Of a stretch of 64,000 bases of DNA, positions 44,302 to 53,512 are shown piece after piece. This stretch comes from Kovacikia minuta CCNUW1. Lineage in GTDB: Bacteria > Cyanobacteriota > Cyanobacteriia > Leptolyngbyales > Leptolyngbyaceae. The notes under the pieces were generated by a model, which worked only from the letters and a program-made list of their open reading frames with translations, was not told the origin of the DNA and did no database searches. Made by a program: the position numbers and the translations under genes. The stretch spans positions 372,001 to 436,000 of the forward strand of contig NZ_CP083583.1 of assembly GCF_020091585.1 (NCBI RefSeq), in the 5' to 3' direction. Within the stretch, counting starts at the first letter, position 1; the number at the start of each line of letters is the position of its first letter.

Positions 44302-45150
44302 GTGCAAGATCCCAATTTCTATAATTCAGAGCTTGTTATGATTCATCGTACACTGTCGGGACAGGCAATTGGTTCAACTAAACCCAGATCCCAGGTAATT
44401 GATCCGGGTTGCTGGCATCCAAAGGAACCGCCTGAACGATCGCACCACCCTTCGTTTCAAACCCCCAACTTACCAGCGGTTAACCCCCCCTATGGAGCGC
44501 AACTTGGACACTATCAATTAGAATCATTGCCAAGTTTCCCCAGAACCCTATTTGAGTTTAGAAAATATGATGGAGCAAAAGCATTAACCGCGATCCTGCT
44601 GTTCCTTGCTACGGTCTATTTCCTATTTGGCTTTCTAGGATTTCTCTGTGACCACACCCCCTGGTTAAAGCAGCTATTCCAGTCATCTGCGACGATAAAA
44701 ACAGTGCCTCCCACTGCCTGGTGGCAGATCTGGAAACCGATCGGTGCAACGGTTAATCACATTGCCTCCTATGTTGATCTTGCCTTTCGGCTATTCGTGT
44801 TTCTCTGTACCTATTGCATCGCCTGGGCAACTTTTGACCCCAGAAATATCGAAGGCTACGTGATGGGATTTTTTAACACCTGTTTGGGGCTGGCTTACAT
44901 GCTGTCTCCGATCGATGCTATTCCAGATTTTGTTCCCGTTGCAGGTAGTCTGGATGATGCGGTTTTGGGAGTCGGTGTGTTGCTGTTAGGGCTATCCTCG
45001 CTCTACCGCAATAAACTTAGGGATGTGAAAACCAAAACCATTCTAGAACTGATTGATGACGGCAACAGCCAGAAAGCATTACAGATGTTGCTGGAAGACA
45101 AAGGAGTTCGGATTAAAGATAAGGAATCTCAGGCTGCTACTGAAAAATAG
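44302..45150 (+). CDS. DUF1232 (YkvA-type) membrane protein
   Basis: Near residues 195-225 is the DUF1232 signature YMLSPIDAIPDFVPVAGSLD with LDDAVLGVGVLLLG. Before it lie two or three transmembrane segments (LTAILLFLATVYFLFGFLGF, LAFRLFVFLCTYCIAWATF). Function of this family is unknown. The gene starts at 44302 or at the ATG near 44338 (MIHRTLSG). It stands between gp25 and the cargo genes, with no visible link to the tail. Confidence 0.85.
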   Translation: MQDPNFYNSELVMIHRTLSGQAIGSTKPRSQVIDPGCWHPKEPPERSHHPSFQTPNLPAVNPPYGAQLGHYQLESLPSFPRTLFEFRKYDGAKALTAILLFLATVYFLFGFLGFLCDHTPWLKQLFQSSATIKTVPPTAWWQIWKPIGATVNHIASYVDLAFRLFVFLCTYCIAWATFDPRNIEGYVMGFFNTCLGLAYMLSPIDAIPDFVPVAGSLDDAVLGVGVLLLGLSSLYRNKLRDVKTKTILELIDDGNSQKALQMLLEDKGVRIKDKESQAATEK

Positions 45151-45221
45151 TTGCTTTTTTTGTTACAGGATACATAATTGCTCAATCACATTCACCCATT
45201 ACCAATCAAGCAGGTGATCCA

Positions 45222-45656
45222 ATGACTCATTCAATCACGGACGATCGTACCAATCTCAATTCTTCCACCGATGCAGGTACAACGAATCCCGCTACAATCA
45301 ACAACCCACTTGCAGAACAGGCAGACAAATTGAAGGGAATCCTGTTTACCAAAGACACTGCCACAACGCTAGGACAAAGTGTTCGGTTAATTTTCGTGGT
45401 GTTGAAAGAAGCATTGGTACTCGCATGGTTGGCATTATGCTGGGGCATTGTGGCGATCGGCTGGCTGGGAAACAAAAGCACCCAAACCGGACAGCAACTG
45501 AGACAACAGTTGACAACTTTTCAGGAAACCCATCAGGATCAGACTGCATCAGACATCGCAACTGAAACCAGCAAGTCGGTGTTGAACAGCAGCAAAACCG
45601 TAGTGGAGCAAATTCTTACGGAGGCAAAGAAGCAAGTCGGTTTGCTGGATGAATAG
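45222..45656 (+). CDS. Small single-pass membrane protein, unknown
   Basis: A 144-residue protein with a Ser/Thr/Asn-rich N-terminus, one transmembrane helix (VLAWLALCWGIVAIGWLG, about residues 66-83) and a Gln/Thr-rich tail with helical character. I do not recognise it. It follows the DUF1232 gene by 71 bases, so the two may be co-transcribed. Confidence 0.65.
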   Translation: MTHSITDDRTNLNSSTDAGTTNPATINNPLAEQADKLKGILFTKDTATTLGQSVRLIFVVLKEALVLAWLALCWGIVAIGWLGNKSTQTGQQLRQQLTTFQETHQDQTASDIATETSKSVLNSSKTVVEQILTEAKKQVGLLDE

Positions 45657-45710
45657 AATCCCTAAACCTCCCTGAGGTTCATGTCAAAATGCGTAAGTTC
45701 TGAACAACTT

Positions 45711-45744
45711 AGCTCCCCAGCTTTTTGGAAAAAGTTGGGGAGCT
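45711..45744. terminator. Strong bidirectional terminator
   Basis: AGCTCCCCAGCTTTTT and AAAAAGTTGGGGAGCT form a 16-bp stem with one G-U pair and a 2-base loop, with T runs on both strands. It lies between two convergent genes (stop at 45656 and stop at 45764). Confidence 0.8.
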
Positions 45745-45763
45745 AAATCTGACATCTAACAAC

Positions 45764-47773
45764 CTAAACTAATGGCAACGCGCCCCAATAGATGCCATCA
45801 AATTGGACTCGTTCCATCAACGGCCCAAGCAGAACTTCTTCCAGACTCTTCTCAGCAATTTCATTCGGGCGCATTCCCATAATGTACTGGACATCGATTC
45901 CATCCTGAGCACCGCTAAACTCCTTTACCTTCCCCTTAAACCTTGTCACTTCTTTTTCCATGTCTCGAACCTGTTTTTGCAGAGCCGTAAGTTTTCTCAT
46001 TGCAGCAACCCTTTTCTTTGCCAGAGCTTCCTTTTTCGGATCATTTTCTTCCATTTGTTGATTCTCTTGCTTGATCTGGCTCAGTTCATTCTGGGTCTCT
46101 TCACATTCACGTTTAAGCCCACTGAGTTTGCTGTATAACTCACCAAACTTATCTTTCCAATTTGGATCGTAGTTTGGATTGGGTTTCTCAAAATCCCTGG
46201 GTTGCTTGTTCAGTTCAAGTACTCTTCCGCCGCCAATAGACAGCATGACGTGTGCGCCATGACTTCCGATCGTGATGATTTTTGCGCGGGGGATGTTTGC
46301 GGCTCGCACCTGATCAACATACCAGGCAATCTTGTCGTCCCAGCCATTGAAATTCATATTTGCACCCGGCACAACCTGTCCAGTTGCATTTGCAGCGATC
46401 GAGTTAGCCAATACCGATCCCTCGGTTGCCTGTTGATCCTCCGCATGCGCTCTTAACATATACGCCTTATCAACAATTCCCGCCTTGTATGCGGCATAGA
46501 GAACCGCCGTCCAGCAGTTGGCTCCGACCAGTTCTTTTTCGTGTTCGCCCCGCATCCACTTGACAAAATCGATAAAACCGTCGCCTCCCCATTGAAATAA
46601 TTCTAGATTGCCTAAATCTTCCATCTCCCCGACGAAATCATTCTCACTTTGTCCCGCATCGTTAACAAGGGCATTCCTCATTTCCTCATTGGTTTGGAAC
46701 GTTCGATTTTGTTTATCATATGATGTCAACAACTGATTCAATATCTCTCCATACTGCCTCACATCTGCGGGATAATTCTGTTGCATTATTCCCAATGCTG
46801 CTTGCGGAGTTATAACCTGATCTCCAACTTGTAGAGTTCGTTGAATCGCAGGTGCTGAATTTTGTTGCACCACGTGGGTCAACTCGTGGGCAATGAGTTC
46901 CTGCCCAGTTTGAGTTGTTGGATCGTAGGCTCCTTTGCGGAAGAAAATATCCTGTTTGGTTGTGAAGGCTTTTGCTTGAATGGATTGGTTCAATTCATCT
47001 GACTGAGTATCTGTGTGGACTCTCACCCCACTAAAATCTGCACCCATTGCCTGTCCCATCTTTCGTTGCAGATTTTTATCTAGAGCGTATCCATTTCCCC
47101 TTTCTTGCTGGATAGCCGCTTCCAAATCAGTGGATGCCTCAGCCCCACGAACACTCTCTCGTCTTTGCACCAGGGATTTCATTTGCAGTTCTTCATCCTC
47201 ATCCTCATCTGCATCCCCCTCCTGACGTTGAATTTGAAACTCAGGTTTCATTTGCAGTTCTTCATCTTCATCCTCATCTGCATCCATCTCCTGACGCTGA
47301 ATTTGAAACTCAGATTTCATTTGTAGTTCTTCATCTTCATCCTCATCTACATCTACTTCCTGGCGCTGAAGTTGGGAGATTTCAGGTTGCATTTGCAGTT
47401 CTTCTTCTTCAGGTGCGGATTCCCGTTGCACCGTTTGTTTTGGCGTATTCAATTGTTGAACGACCTGTTGAGCAACCAGATCGGCTTCCTGCTCGTATTT
47501 GTCTCCTGGCGCGCCGATCGTCAGTTTTGGTTGAATTAAAGGGAAATTCGATGCATTACCGTTAGGCTGAGTGGAAATGCTTGTCAATTTATGCCCAAAC
47601 CGACTTGCTGTTTCTAGTTGAGTCTGTAGGTCAGGATAGTCTACTTGCTGGGGTTCCGCCTGGGCTTGAACGATTTGGGGAGGCGACTGAATCCCAGACT
47701 GAGTAGGGGCAGAAGCTGATTTATCTTGAGCGTGTAATCGTAGACGTTCAGACTTTGCAAATCGCCGACCCAT
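45764..47773 (-). CDS. eCIS cargo candidate: DUF4157 leader plus NlpC/P60-like domain
   Basis: This 669-residue protein carries a DUF4157 (eCIS core) domain around residue 294 with the zinc motif HELTHVVQQ and the earlier LTIGAPGDKYEQEADLVA. Between residues 120 and 215 lie Asp/Glu-rich repeats (three DEDEDEELQMK units joined by IQRQE). The C-terminal domain begins near 400 and has a likely cysteine site GANCWTAVLYAAYKAGI (Cys about 416), then SHGAHVMLSIGGGRVLEL (His about 504), which reads like the NlpC/P60 fold (papain-like). A coiled coil follows, then YIMGMRPNEIAEKSLEEV. As the cargo of the adjacent tail it would act after injection. Confidence 0.8.
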   Translation of the reverse strand: MGRRFAKSERLRLHAQDKSASAPTQSGIQSPPQIVQAQAEPQQVDYPDLQTQLETASRFGHKLTSISTQPNGNASNFPLIQPKLTIGAPGDKYEQEADLVAQQVVQQLNTPKQTVQRESAPEEEELQMQPEISQLQRQEVDVDEDEDEELQMKSEFQIQRQEMDADEDEDEELQMKPEFQIQRQEGDADEDEDEELQMKSLVQRRESVRGAEASTDLEAAIQQERGNGYALDKNLQRKMGQAMGADFSGVRVHTDTQSDELNQSIQAKAFTTKQDIFFRKGAYDPTTQTGQELIAHELTHVVQQNSAPAIQRTLQVGDQVITPQAALGIMQQNYPADVRQYGEILNQLLTSYDKQNRTFQTNEEMRNALVNDAGQSENDFVGEMEDLGNLELFQWGGDGFIDFVKWMRGEHEKELVGANCWTAVLYAAYKAGIVDKAYMLRAHAEDQQATEGSVLANSIAANATGQVVPGANMNFNGWDDKIAWYVDQVRAANIPRAKIITIGSHGAHVMLSIGGGRVLELNKQPRDFEKPNPNYDPNWKDKFGELYSKLSGLKRECEETQNELSQIKQENQQMEENDPKKEALAKKRVAAMRKLTALQKQVRDMEKEVTRFKGKVKEFSGAQDGIDVQYIMGMRPNEIAEKSLEEVLLGPLMERVQFDGIYWGALPLV

Positions 47774-47842
47774 AAATACTTACCTCTCTAAGTAATTGAT
47801 TTAGAAAAATCGCCTATTTGGGTGATATCAATCAGTGCGCTG

Positions 47843-49633
47843 CTAATCTGATTTAACTAATTCCAGTTTTTGTTTCTCAGAGGCGATCGCTTTATTAACA
47901 TTTTCAATTTTTAGCTTTAACTCTTCTAGATTCTTCTTGAATTTTTCTTTATCTTTCTGTTTTTTTGTCTTTTCTACTTCGGAGTCACCCTTCTTAATCG
48001 CTGTTTTTCCAATTCTCTCTTGCAATTTTTTCTCATCTCCTTTGAGGTTCTTTACATATTCCTCAAGAACTTCTATAGCCGTTTTTGGATCCTCTTTCAT
48101 TTTTTTAGCAACTGCGACCTGGTTTTCTAGCTCTTTATAATGCTGAGCGCCATAATCAATGCCACCATCTTGCTCCACGTCAAGAAACTCACTCTTTTCC
48201 AGGCTGGCTAGCAGGGCTTTATACATCTCAACGCTGTCATGCACCATGTACATTAGCTCTAAGTGAGCTGGAGTGCTGCCAAATTTCTCTTCTTCAAGTT
48301 TAAAGGAACCTTTTGCTTTCCCAAACCCTTTATCTTTGTCAAGTTTAAATGCCGTATTGGGACTTTCTTGACTGTCGTACAGAGATCCCTGAACTGGACT
48401 AACTGGTTTTTGACCTTTCAGGAAATCTGATATTATTGGCACCAGTTTTTTAAGGTAACCAGTTACACCACCACCTAAGTGATAGGTAATCTGTATAGCG
48501 CTATCAGATACGGAATTAATATCATCTATCTTCAATGCTTTTATTAAAGACTGATACATCTTAGGCAGGGTTGTACTTTCAATTGTACTTTCATCAAAAT
48601 GTGCCAGAGATAGCGCCCTTTGATCCTTGTAGGTCGCATCAAACGCGACTGCAACACAGGGGCCTGCTCCGGTTGTCACCACACCCTGAAATTTCTCTTC
48701 AATGTTGTAGGTTACATTCAATCCCTGGTCTGCCCAAAGATAATAGTCTCGTTGGACAACACTTAAGGGAGCAGTAACTTGACTGATTTGTAAATCATTT
48801 GTTCCTTGGCGCTGGATGTTTGTTCCTTTTCGTTGGACTGTTGCACTATTTTGCTGAACCACATGGGTTAACTCATGGGCAAGGAGTTCCTGTCCATTTT
48901 TGCTGTTTGGCTGATATTCACCGCGTTTAAAGAATATGTCCTGATTGGTCGTGAAGGCGCGGGAGAGCAAAGAGCGATTGAGACCATCTGCTTGAGCGTC
49001 GGTATGCACTCGTACACCACTAAAATCAGCTTTAAAGGATTGCTCCATTGGTTGACGGATGCTGTTATCCAATGGCTGTCCACTGCTGCCTGCCTGGGCG
49101 ATCGCAGATTCTATGTCGGGTGCTGCTGTTTCTCCACCCAATGAACGCTGCACTATTGATGACATTTGCAGTTCCTCTTCCTCTAGTGCTGAACTGCGCT
49201 GGATTCTACTGATGTCAAGCAACATTTGCAGTTCTTCTTCCTCTGGGGCTGAACTGCGCTGAACATTCTGAGCTTGCTCGGATGGTTGAAGTTTGGAAGC
49301 TTGAATCTGACTAACAACCTGAGCAGCGACCCGATCGGCTTCTTGCTCATACTTATCTCCTGGCGCGCCGATCGTCAGTTTTGGCTGAATTAAGGACGCA
49401 GGTGATCGTGTTGTTGCAGCATTAGACTCTGAATTCGCAGTTCCAGTGAAGCGATGACCAAATTGTTTTGCTGTTTCTAGCTGAGTTTGCACATCAGGCA
49501 ATTCTTGCTGTTCAACCGAGGCAGTTTCAGCTTGGGCTGCAAAAGGACGTAATGCTACCTGATTTTGTAGATGGGCAGTATCAGAACTCTTCGCAGAAGT
49601 TGTTTGAGTGTGCGATTTCGATCCCATAGTCAT
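47843..49633 (-). CDS. eCIS cargo candidate: DUF4157 leader plus CheD/CNF-like deamidase domain
   Basis: The N-terminus has LTIGAPGDKYEQEADRVA and, near residue 250, HELTHVVQQNS, the DUF4157 module. The second half begins with GAGPCVAVAF (Cys about 325) followed after 18 residues by SLAHFDES (His about 343). This G-x-C-V-A-V ... x-H-F spacing is that of CheD and of CNF1-type glutamine deamidases. The last 150 residues are helical and Lys-rich. I chose the ATG at 49633, which has GGAG in front; the frame is open to 49666. Its 3' end is near the stop of the other cargo gene, which lies downstream. Confidence 0.8.
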   Translation of the reverse strand: MTMGSKSHTQTTSAKSSDTAHLQNQVALRPFAAQAETASVEQQELPDVQTQLETAKQFGHRFTGTANSESNAATTRSPASLIQPKLTIGAPGDKYEQEADRVAAQVVSQIQASKLQPSEQAQNVQRSSAPEEEELQMLLDISRIQRSSALEEEELQMSSIVQRSLGGETAAPDIESAIAQAGSSGQPLDNSIRQPMEQSFKADFSGVRVHTDAQADGLNRSLLSRAFTTNQDIFFKRGEYQPNSKNGQELLAHELTHVVQQNSATVQRKGTNIQRQGTNDLQISQVTAPLSVVQRDYYLWADQGLNVTYNIEEKFQGVVTTGAGPCVAVAFDATYKDQRALSLAHFDESTIESTTLPKMYQSLIKALKIDDINSVSDSAIQITYHLGGGVTGYLKKLVPIISDFLKGQKPVSPVQGSLYDSQESPNTAFKLDKDKGFGKAKGSFKLEEEKFGSTPAHLELMYMVHDSVEMYKALLASLEKSEFLDVEQDGGIDYGAQHYKELENQVAVAKKMKEDPKTAIEVLEEYVKNLKGDEKKLQERIGKTAIKKGDSEVEKTKKQKDKEKFKKNLEELKLKIENVNKAIASEKQKLELVKSD

Positions 49634-49919
49634 CCAATCTCCGCTAATAAGGTGAGATATCACCAATCAACAGCATCCTAAAACAAGTAATTTTCCCAAA
49701 AGTTGATCTGTAGAGGTAATCTAAAACCCAAATCGAGAAAACTCTTCTGAAGCCAGTATGACTCACGATTTAGAATCAGACAAATCACAAAATATAAATA
49801 AAATGTTCCGTAATTCCCGCATTACAAATCAAGTAGGAACTCATCACTCCGTAATTTCCCGATTGCATATTTCGATTCCATTATCCCTACCACCTACCAT
49901 CTGGCACCTACCACCTTTC

Positions 49920-51929
49920 CTAAACCCAACCCTTAGTTTCTGCGTCGGTTAATGGGCGTTCCAACTTCGTATACTCGCTACGGGCAGCTTTTAAGATATG
50001 TTCCATGCGAATCGGTTGGTTGGCATCAGCGGCGATGAATGCGGCATTGAGGGCAATGCTCCGAATGTTGCCACCCGTGACATTAAGCTTTGCCAGTTTT
50101 ACCTTATCCAGCCCTTCGGTTGGGGTCTGTTGGGGAAATACCCGACGCCAAATTTCAGCCCGTTGGCTGGCATCGGGAAAGGGAAACTGGACAATAAACC
50201 GGATACGACGTAGAAATGCCTGGTCGATCGCCCCCTTCAAGTTTGTGGTTAAGATTGCCAGACCGCGATAGGCTTCCATCCGTTGCAGTAAGTAACTAAC
50301 TTCCATATTGGCGTAGCGATCGTGGGAGTCTTTTACATCCGATCGCTTGCCAAATAAGGAATCTGCCTCGTCAAACAGCAAAATTACTCCACTCACTTCA
50401 GCCGCATCAAACACACGGCCCAGATTCTTTTCAGTTTCACCGATGTACTTACTCACAACTGCACTCAAATCAATTCGGTATAGATCGAGTTGTAATGCTT
50501 TTGCCAACACTTCAGCTGCCATTGTTTTCCCGGTACCGCTGGCCCCCGCGAACAACGCGCTGATCCCCAATCCCCGTTTACTTTTACTGCCAAATCCCCA
50601 CTGTTGATAGACCTTTGGGCGCTGCTTAAGTTGGGTGGCGATGTCTTGTAGTACCTGCCGTTCTGAATCTGGCAGCACCAGATCATTCCACTCCGCAGAT
50701 GAATCGATCCGTTGTGCTAATTCATCGAGTCGAGGACGCGCCTGAGTCCGACACATTGCCCATAATTGAGCTTGAACGGTTTGAGGTGATGGCTGCCTGT
50801 CTGGTTCTAAACTTTGAAGCTTCAGGCTGGTTGCTCGAATTGCAGGAGCACTGAAGTTGAAATGGGAAACCAAATTCTCGATATGCCCGTTCAAGTTCGG
50901 CGCAATTTCCCTCAAGGAATTCTCCCAGAGCAATTGTTGTTCTTCGGTTGTAGGACTGGATACATCGAAGGTAACTAGAGGACGGTGCTTCTGGCAGCGG
51001 CGGGTTTGATTTAGCAGAATCAGGGGCGCAGAAGTTTGCTCAATAAACTGGGCGATCGCCATTTGCTGTTTTGGCTCCTGGATTTCTGCCTCATCCCATT
51101 CCAACAGCAATGCTACTCCGTTTAAGAGGGCATCCCGCTCCCACCAACCCTTTACCTGGTTCAATGCCGTTAAATCTGTGGGCAGCGATTCAACCGAAAT
51201 CGCATAGGGAGACAGATTGAGCCGGTTACAGGCAGCCACCGCGATCGCCCGTTGGCTGGTTCTATCTTTGCCGCAAAGCTGGAGGGCAGGCAGCAGCGCA
51301 TCATCCTGGAATGCAAGGTACCAGGCGTTTGCCATTTGTTCCGCCAGGTGCAGGTGGGAGGGCACGAGCGGTGTCTGCCCCAGGGCGATTGCCCCCCTTT
51401 CCACCAATTGCCAATTCAGGTGACCGTTGCCTGTCAGGTAATGCAAAATTTGTTCGTTAATTCGCAACGGACTGGTTGTCAGAATGTTGCCTGCTCCCAC
51501 TTCAATTAGCTGCCAGCGTCGCAATGGCGCATGGGGTGCCAGTGCCCCCCAAAAAGCATCTGGTAAGGCTGCCAAGGCAAGGCTAAAGGTTGGGTAAGGG
51601 CGTTGGGGGTCGCCCTGGGCGGCGGCACAGAGCGGGGCAAAATCGGCTTCCAGTTCCACTCCAGCACATAGGAGTAATAGATCCCGTTCGAAAAGGGAAA
51701 GGTTGAAGGTTTGGCAGAGGTGGTGCAGGGGGTGTGGGGTGTGGGGTGTGGGGTGTGGGGTGGAGGGTGTGGGGTGTGGGGTGGAGGGTGTGGGGTGTGG
51801 GGTGGAGAGGCTGGCGTGGTGGTGAAGGTGGCGGCGAATATGGGCGATCGCCTGCACCAGGGGGTCATAGATAGAAGCGGTTGCAACATTACTGGAGAGA
51901 GGCATACAACAAACACTATGAGTCCACAC
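49920..51929 (-). CDS. eCIS-associated AAA+ ATPase
   Basis: The C-terminal AAA+ domain has Walker A ALFAGASGTGKTMAAEVLA (about residues 461-470), Walker B VILLFDEADSLFGKRS (about 518) and the sensor LAILTTNLKGAIDQAFLRR. In eCIS clusters such an ATPase is a core gene, thought to help cargo loading or assembly. Residues 40-80 are a Pro/Thr/His low-complexity stretch (TPHPTPSTPHPTP). The complementary strand there is G-rich (51722-51815). The gene overlaps the 75-residue upstream gene by 14 bases. Confidence 0.9.
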   Translation of the reverse strand: MWTHSVCCMPLSSNVATASIYDPLVQAIAHIRRHLHHHASLSTPHPTPSTPHPTPSTPHPTPHTPHPLHHLCQTFNLSLFERDLLLLCAGVELEADFAPLCAAAQGDPQRPYPTFSLALAALPDAFWGALAPHAPLRRWQLIEVGAGNILTTSPLRINEQILHYLTGNGHLNWQLVERGAIALGQTPLVPSHLHLAEQMANAWYLAFQDDALLPALQLCGKDRTSQRAIAVAACNRLNLSPYAISVESLPTDLTALNQVKGWWERDALLNGVALLLEWDEAEIQEPKQQMAIAQFIEQTSAPLILLNQTRRCQKHRPLVTFDVSSPTTEEQQLLWENSLREIAPNLNGHIENLVSHFNFSAPAIRATSLKLQSLEPDRQPSPQTVQAQLWAMCRTQARPRLDELAQRIDSSAEWNDLVLPDSERQVLQDIATQLKQRPKVYQQWGFGSKSKRGLGISALFAGASGTGKTMAAEVLAKALQLDLYRIDLSAVVSKYIGETEKNLGRVFDAAEVSGVILLFDEADSLFGKRSDVKDSHDRYANMEVSYLLQRMEAYRGLAILTTNLKGAIDQAFLRRIRFIVQFPFPDASQRAEIWRRVFPQQTPTEGLDKVKLAKLNVTGGNIRSIALNAAFIAADANQPIRMEHILKAARSEYTKLERPLTDAETKGWV
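51722..51815 (+). repeat. G-rich minisatellite with G-quadruplex potential
   Basis: GGGGTGTGGGGTGTGGGG units alternate with GGGTGGAGGG variants for about 90 bases. Runs of four G spaced by three bases form a textbook G-quadruplex pattern on this strand, inside the ATPase gene. A related G-rich stretch lies at 52146-52175. Confidence 0.75.
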
Positions 51930-52143
51930 GCTTGATTAATTCGCTCAGGAAAACCTGTGCTTCTGTAGGGGATAACATTACCGCCTTCCCCTGGTGCAAA
52001 ATTTCGTACTGTCCGCCTCGATAGCCGTGTCCAGCAATCAAACCCAGTTGAATTGCCCGATTTCCTAATTCAGTCAACTGGTTCATGCTGATGGATTCCA
52101 GTTCCAGATTCAGGCGTTGTTTGAGGAGTTCGTCGTCGTTCAT
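51916..52143 (-). CDS. Small protein of the injection-system operon
   Basis: A 75-residue protein, with helical parts LLKQRLNLELESISMNQL and a C-terminal SPTEAQVFLSELIKRVD. I do not recognise it. Its stop codon region overlaps the ATPase start (51916-51929), so both are co-translated, which places it in the eCIS operon. It may be a small ATPase cofactor. Confidence 0.72.
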   Translation of the reverse strand: MNDDELLKQRLNLELESISMNQLTELGNRAIQLGLIAGHGYRGGQYEILHQGKAVMLSPTEAQVFLSELIKRVDS

Positions 52144-52237
52144 AGATGGGGGAGTGGGGAGTAGGGAGTGGGGTGATTAAAATGGGAGAACAATTGCCGA
52201 TTATCCAATTCGTAATTCAAAACTCATCATTCCTAAT

Positions 52238-53512
52238 TCAATCCTCAATGCTCACCTTTGGACCGGAGTACCAATTAAACGTAGGGCTATTTGGATCGGT
52301 ATCGACACTCAGAAGACTTTCAGCTCCATCAATTTGCAGGCGTAGAAGATAGGTGGCAGGTTTGATGTTACGTAGAGCGATCGCGATCGTATCAGTATCA
52401 GCAGAACGGGGGTTGGCTTCAAATTGATAACCGCTGGGATTATCTACAGACCACTCATTCATAACTAAGACAACGCGCTGTTTAATGCCAACCATGACAT
52501 CCACCCGGATGGTCAGCAGGGCAGAACGCAGTTCATCGTGCGGCTCGCCGGAAGGAGTAACATAAACCTGCTTAATGGTGGGGCGCAGGATCATCGGGAT
52601 GGCGTTTGATTCGATCAAGCGATCGCGATAGTCTCCGGGGGAGCCGCTGGCGGCAATTCGATGAATCACTTGCAATCCCTGAATGCCAGCGCGTAAGCAA
52701 TCGACAGGGAGGGTCGCCAGCGGCAGGACAATTTGCGTTTCGGTCACAGAAGCAGGTGCCATTTCAAAGCCATTAATGCGAACCTGAGTCCTATGGCTCT
52801 GTAGCTGTCTGCCGTAAATGTGGAGTGTGGTAGTTGCCACGATCGGCGCTAGTTTGCCAAGATCGGATGCAACGTGTTCAACCACAGGTTGATAGGGAAA
52901 CGGCACCGACCCACCAAAGTTGCGTTCGCGAACAGGCAAAGCTTTTTTCAGGGATTCTTCGCCTTCAATTGTCACCATCGTCACTTTGTAGGTAATGGAA
53001 AGCAGATAAGCAGTTTGGAAAAAGGTAGACCAGGCTTTTGAGAGATCGTCTAAAGTCAGATCTACTGGATTAATGGTTACCTGTTGAACCTGATCCGCCA
53101 GATTAGAATCGGCTAAAAATCGAAAGCTGGAATCGGCGATCGTTTCCTGGATGCTCTCTGTGGTGAGCGATGGGCGATCGTTGAAGGTACGAATCACACT
53201 TCCAAGCAATCGCTGGGGTTCTAATTCTGTGTCATTGCCGTAAAAGCTGACCATATAGTAAAGGTCGATCGCGGTCTGTCGTTTGACCGGATTACCTTTC
53301 ATGCGTGCCGTCACTGTATCTGTATTTTTGAGGGCAGGATTGCGGGAAACCTGGTACAAAAACAAGTTAATTCCCGTTTCGGGCGTGCCTGAGCCAATTT
53401 GACCGGGCTGCACCGTTGTCACCCGCGCTCCATCCACATCGACCTGCACTGCCGCCTGTAGAAGCCGTTGCAGGGTTGCTGTCACCGTGGCAATTGCCAG
53501 GTAATTACTCAC
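52238..53512 (-). CDS. DUF4255 protein, tail terminator-type (Pvc16-like)
   Basis: The first 190 residues are the DUF4255 domain: TPETGINLFLYQVSRNPALK, then QTAIDLYYMVSFYGNDTELE and LSKAWSTFFQTAYLLSITYK. In tail-like particles this protein is thought to cap the tube. Here the protein is about twice the usual length; the extra C-terminal part (LHIYGRQLQSHRTQVRINGF) suggests an IPT/TIG-like beta domain. It is the 5'-most gene of the minus-strand eCIS operon. Confidence 0.87.
   Translation of the reverse strand: MSNYLAIATVTATLQRLLQAAVQVDVDGARVTTVQPGQIGSGTPETGINLFLYQVSRNPALKNTDTVTARMKGNPVKRQTAIDLYYMVSFYGNDTELEPQRLLGSVIRTFNDRPSLTTESIQETIADSSFRFLADSNLADQVQQVTINPVDLTLDDLSKAWSTFFQTAYLLSITYKVTMVTIEGEESLKKALPVRERNFGGSVPFPYQPVVEHVASDLGKLAPIVATTTLHIYGRQLQSHRTQVRINGFEMAPASVTETQIVLPLATLPVDCLRAGIQGLQVIHRIAASGSPGDYRDRLIESNAIPMILRPTIKQVYVTPSGEPHDELRSALLTIRVDVMVGIKQRVVLVMNEWSVDNPSGYQFEANPRSADTDTIAIALRNIKPATYLLRLQIDGAESLLSVDTDPNSPTFNWYSGPKVSIED

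Noticed and set aside
44171-44341. 56-codon frame before the DUF1232 gene
   Set aside because: It runs over an IS701-like end motif and has no ribosome binding site; likely chance.
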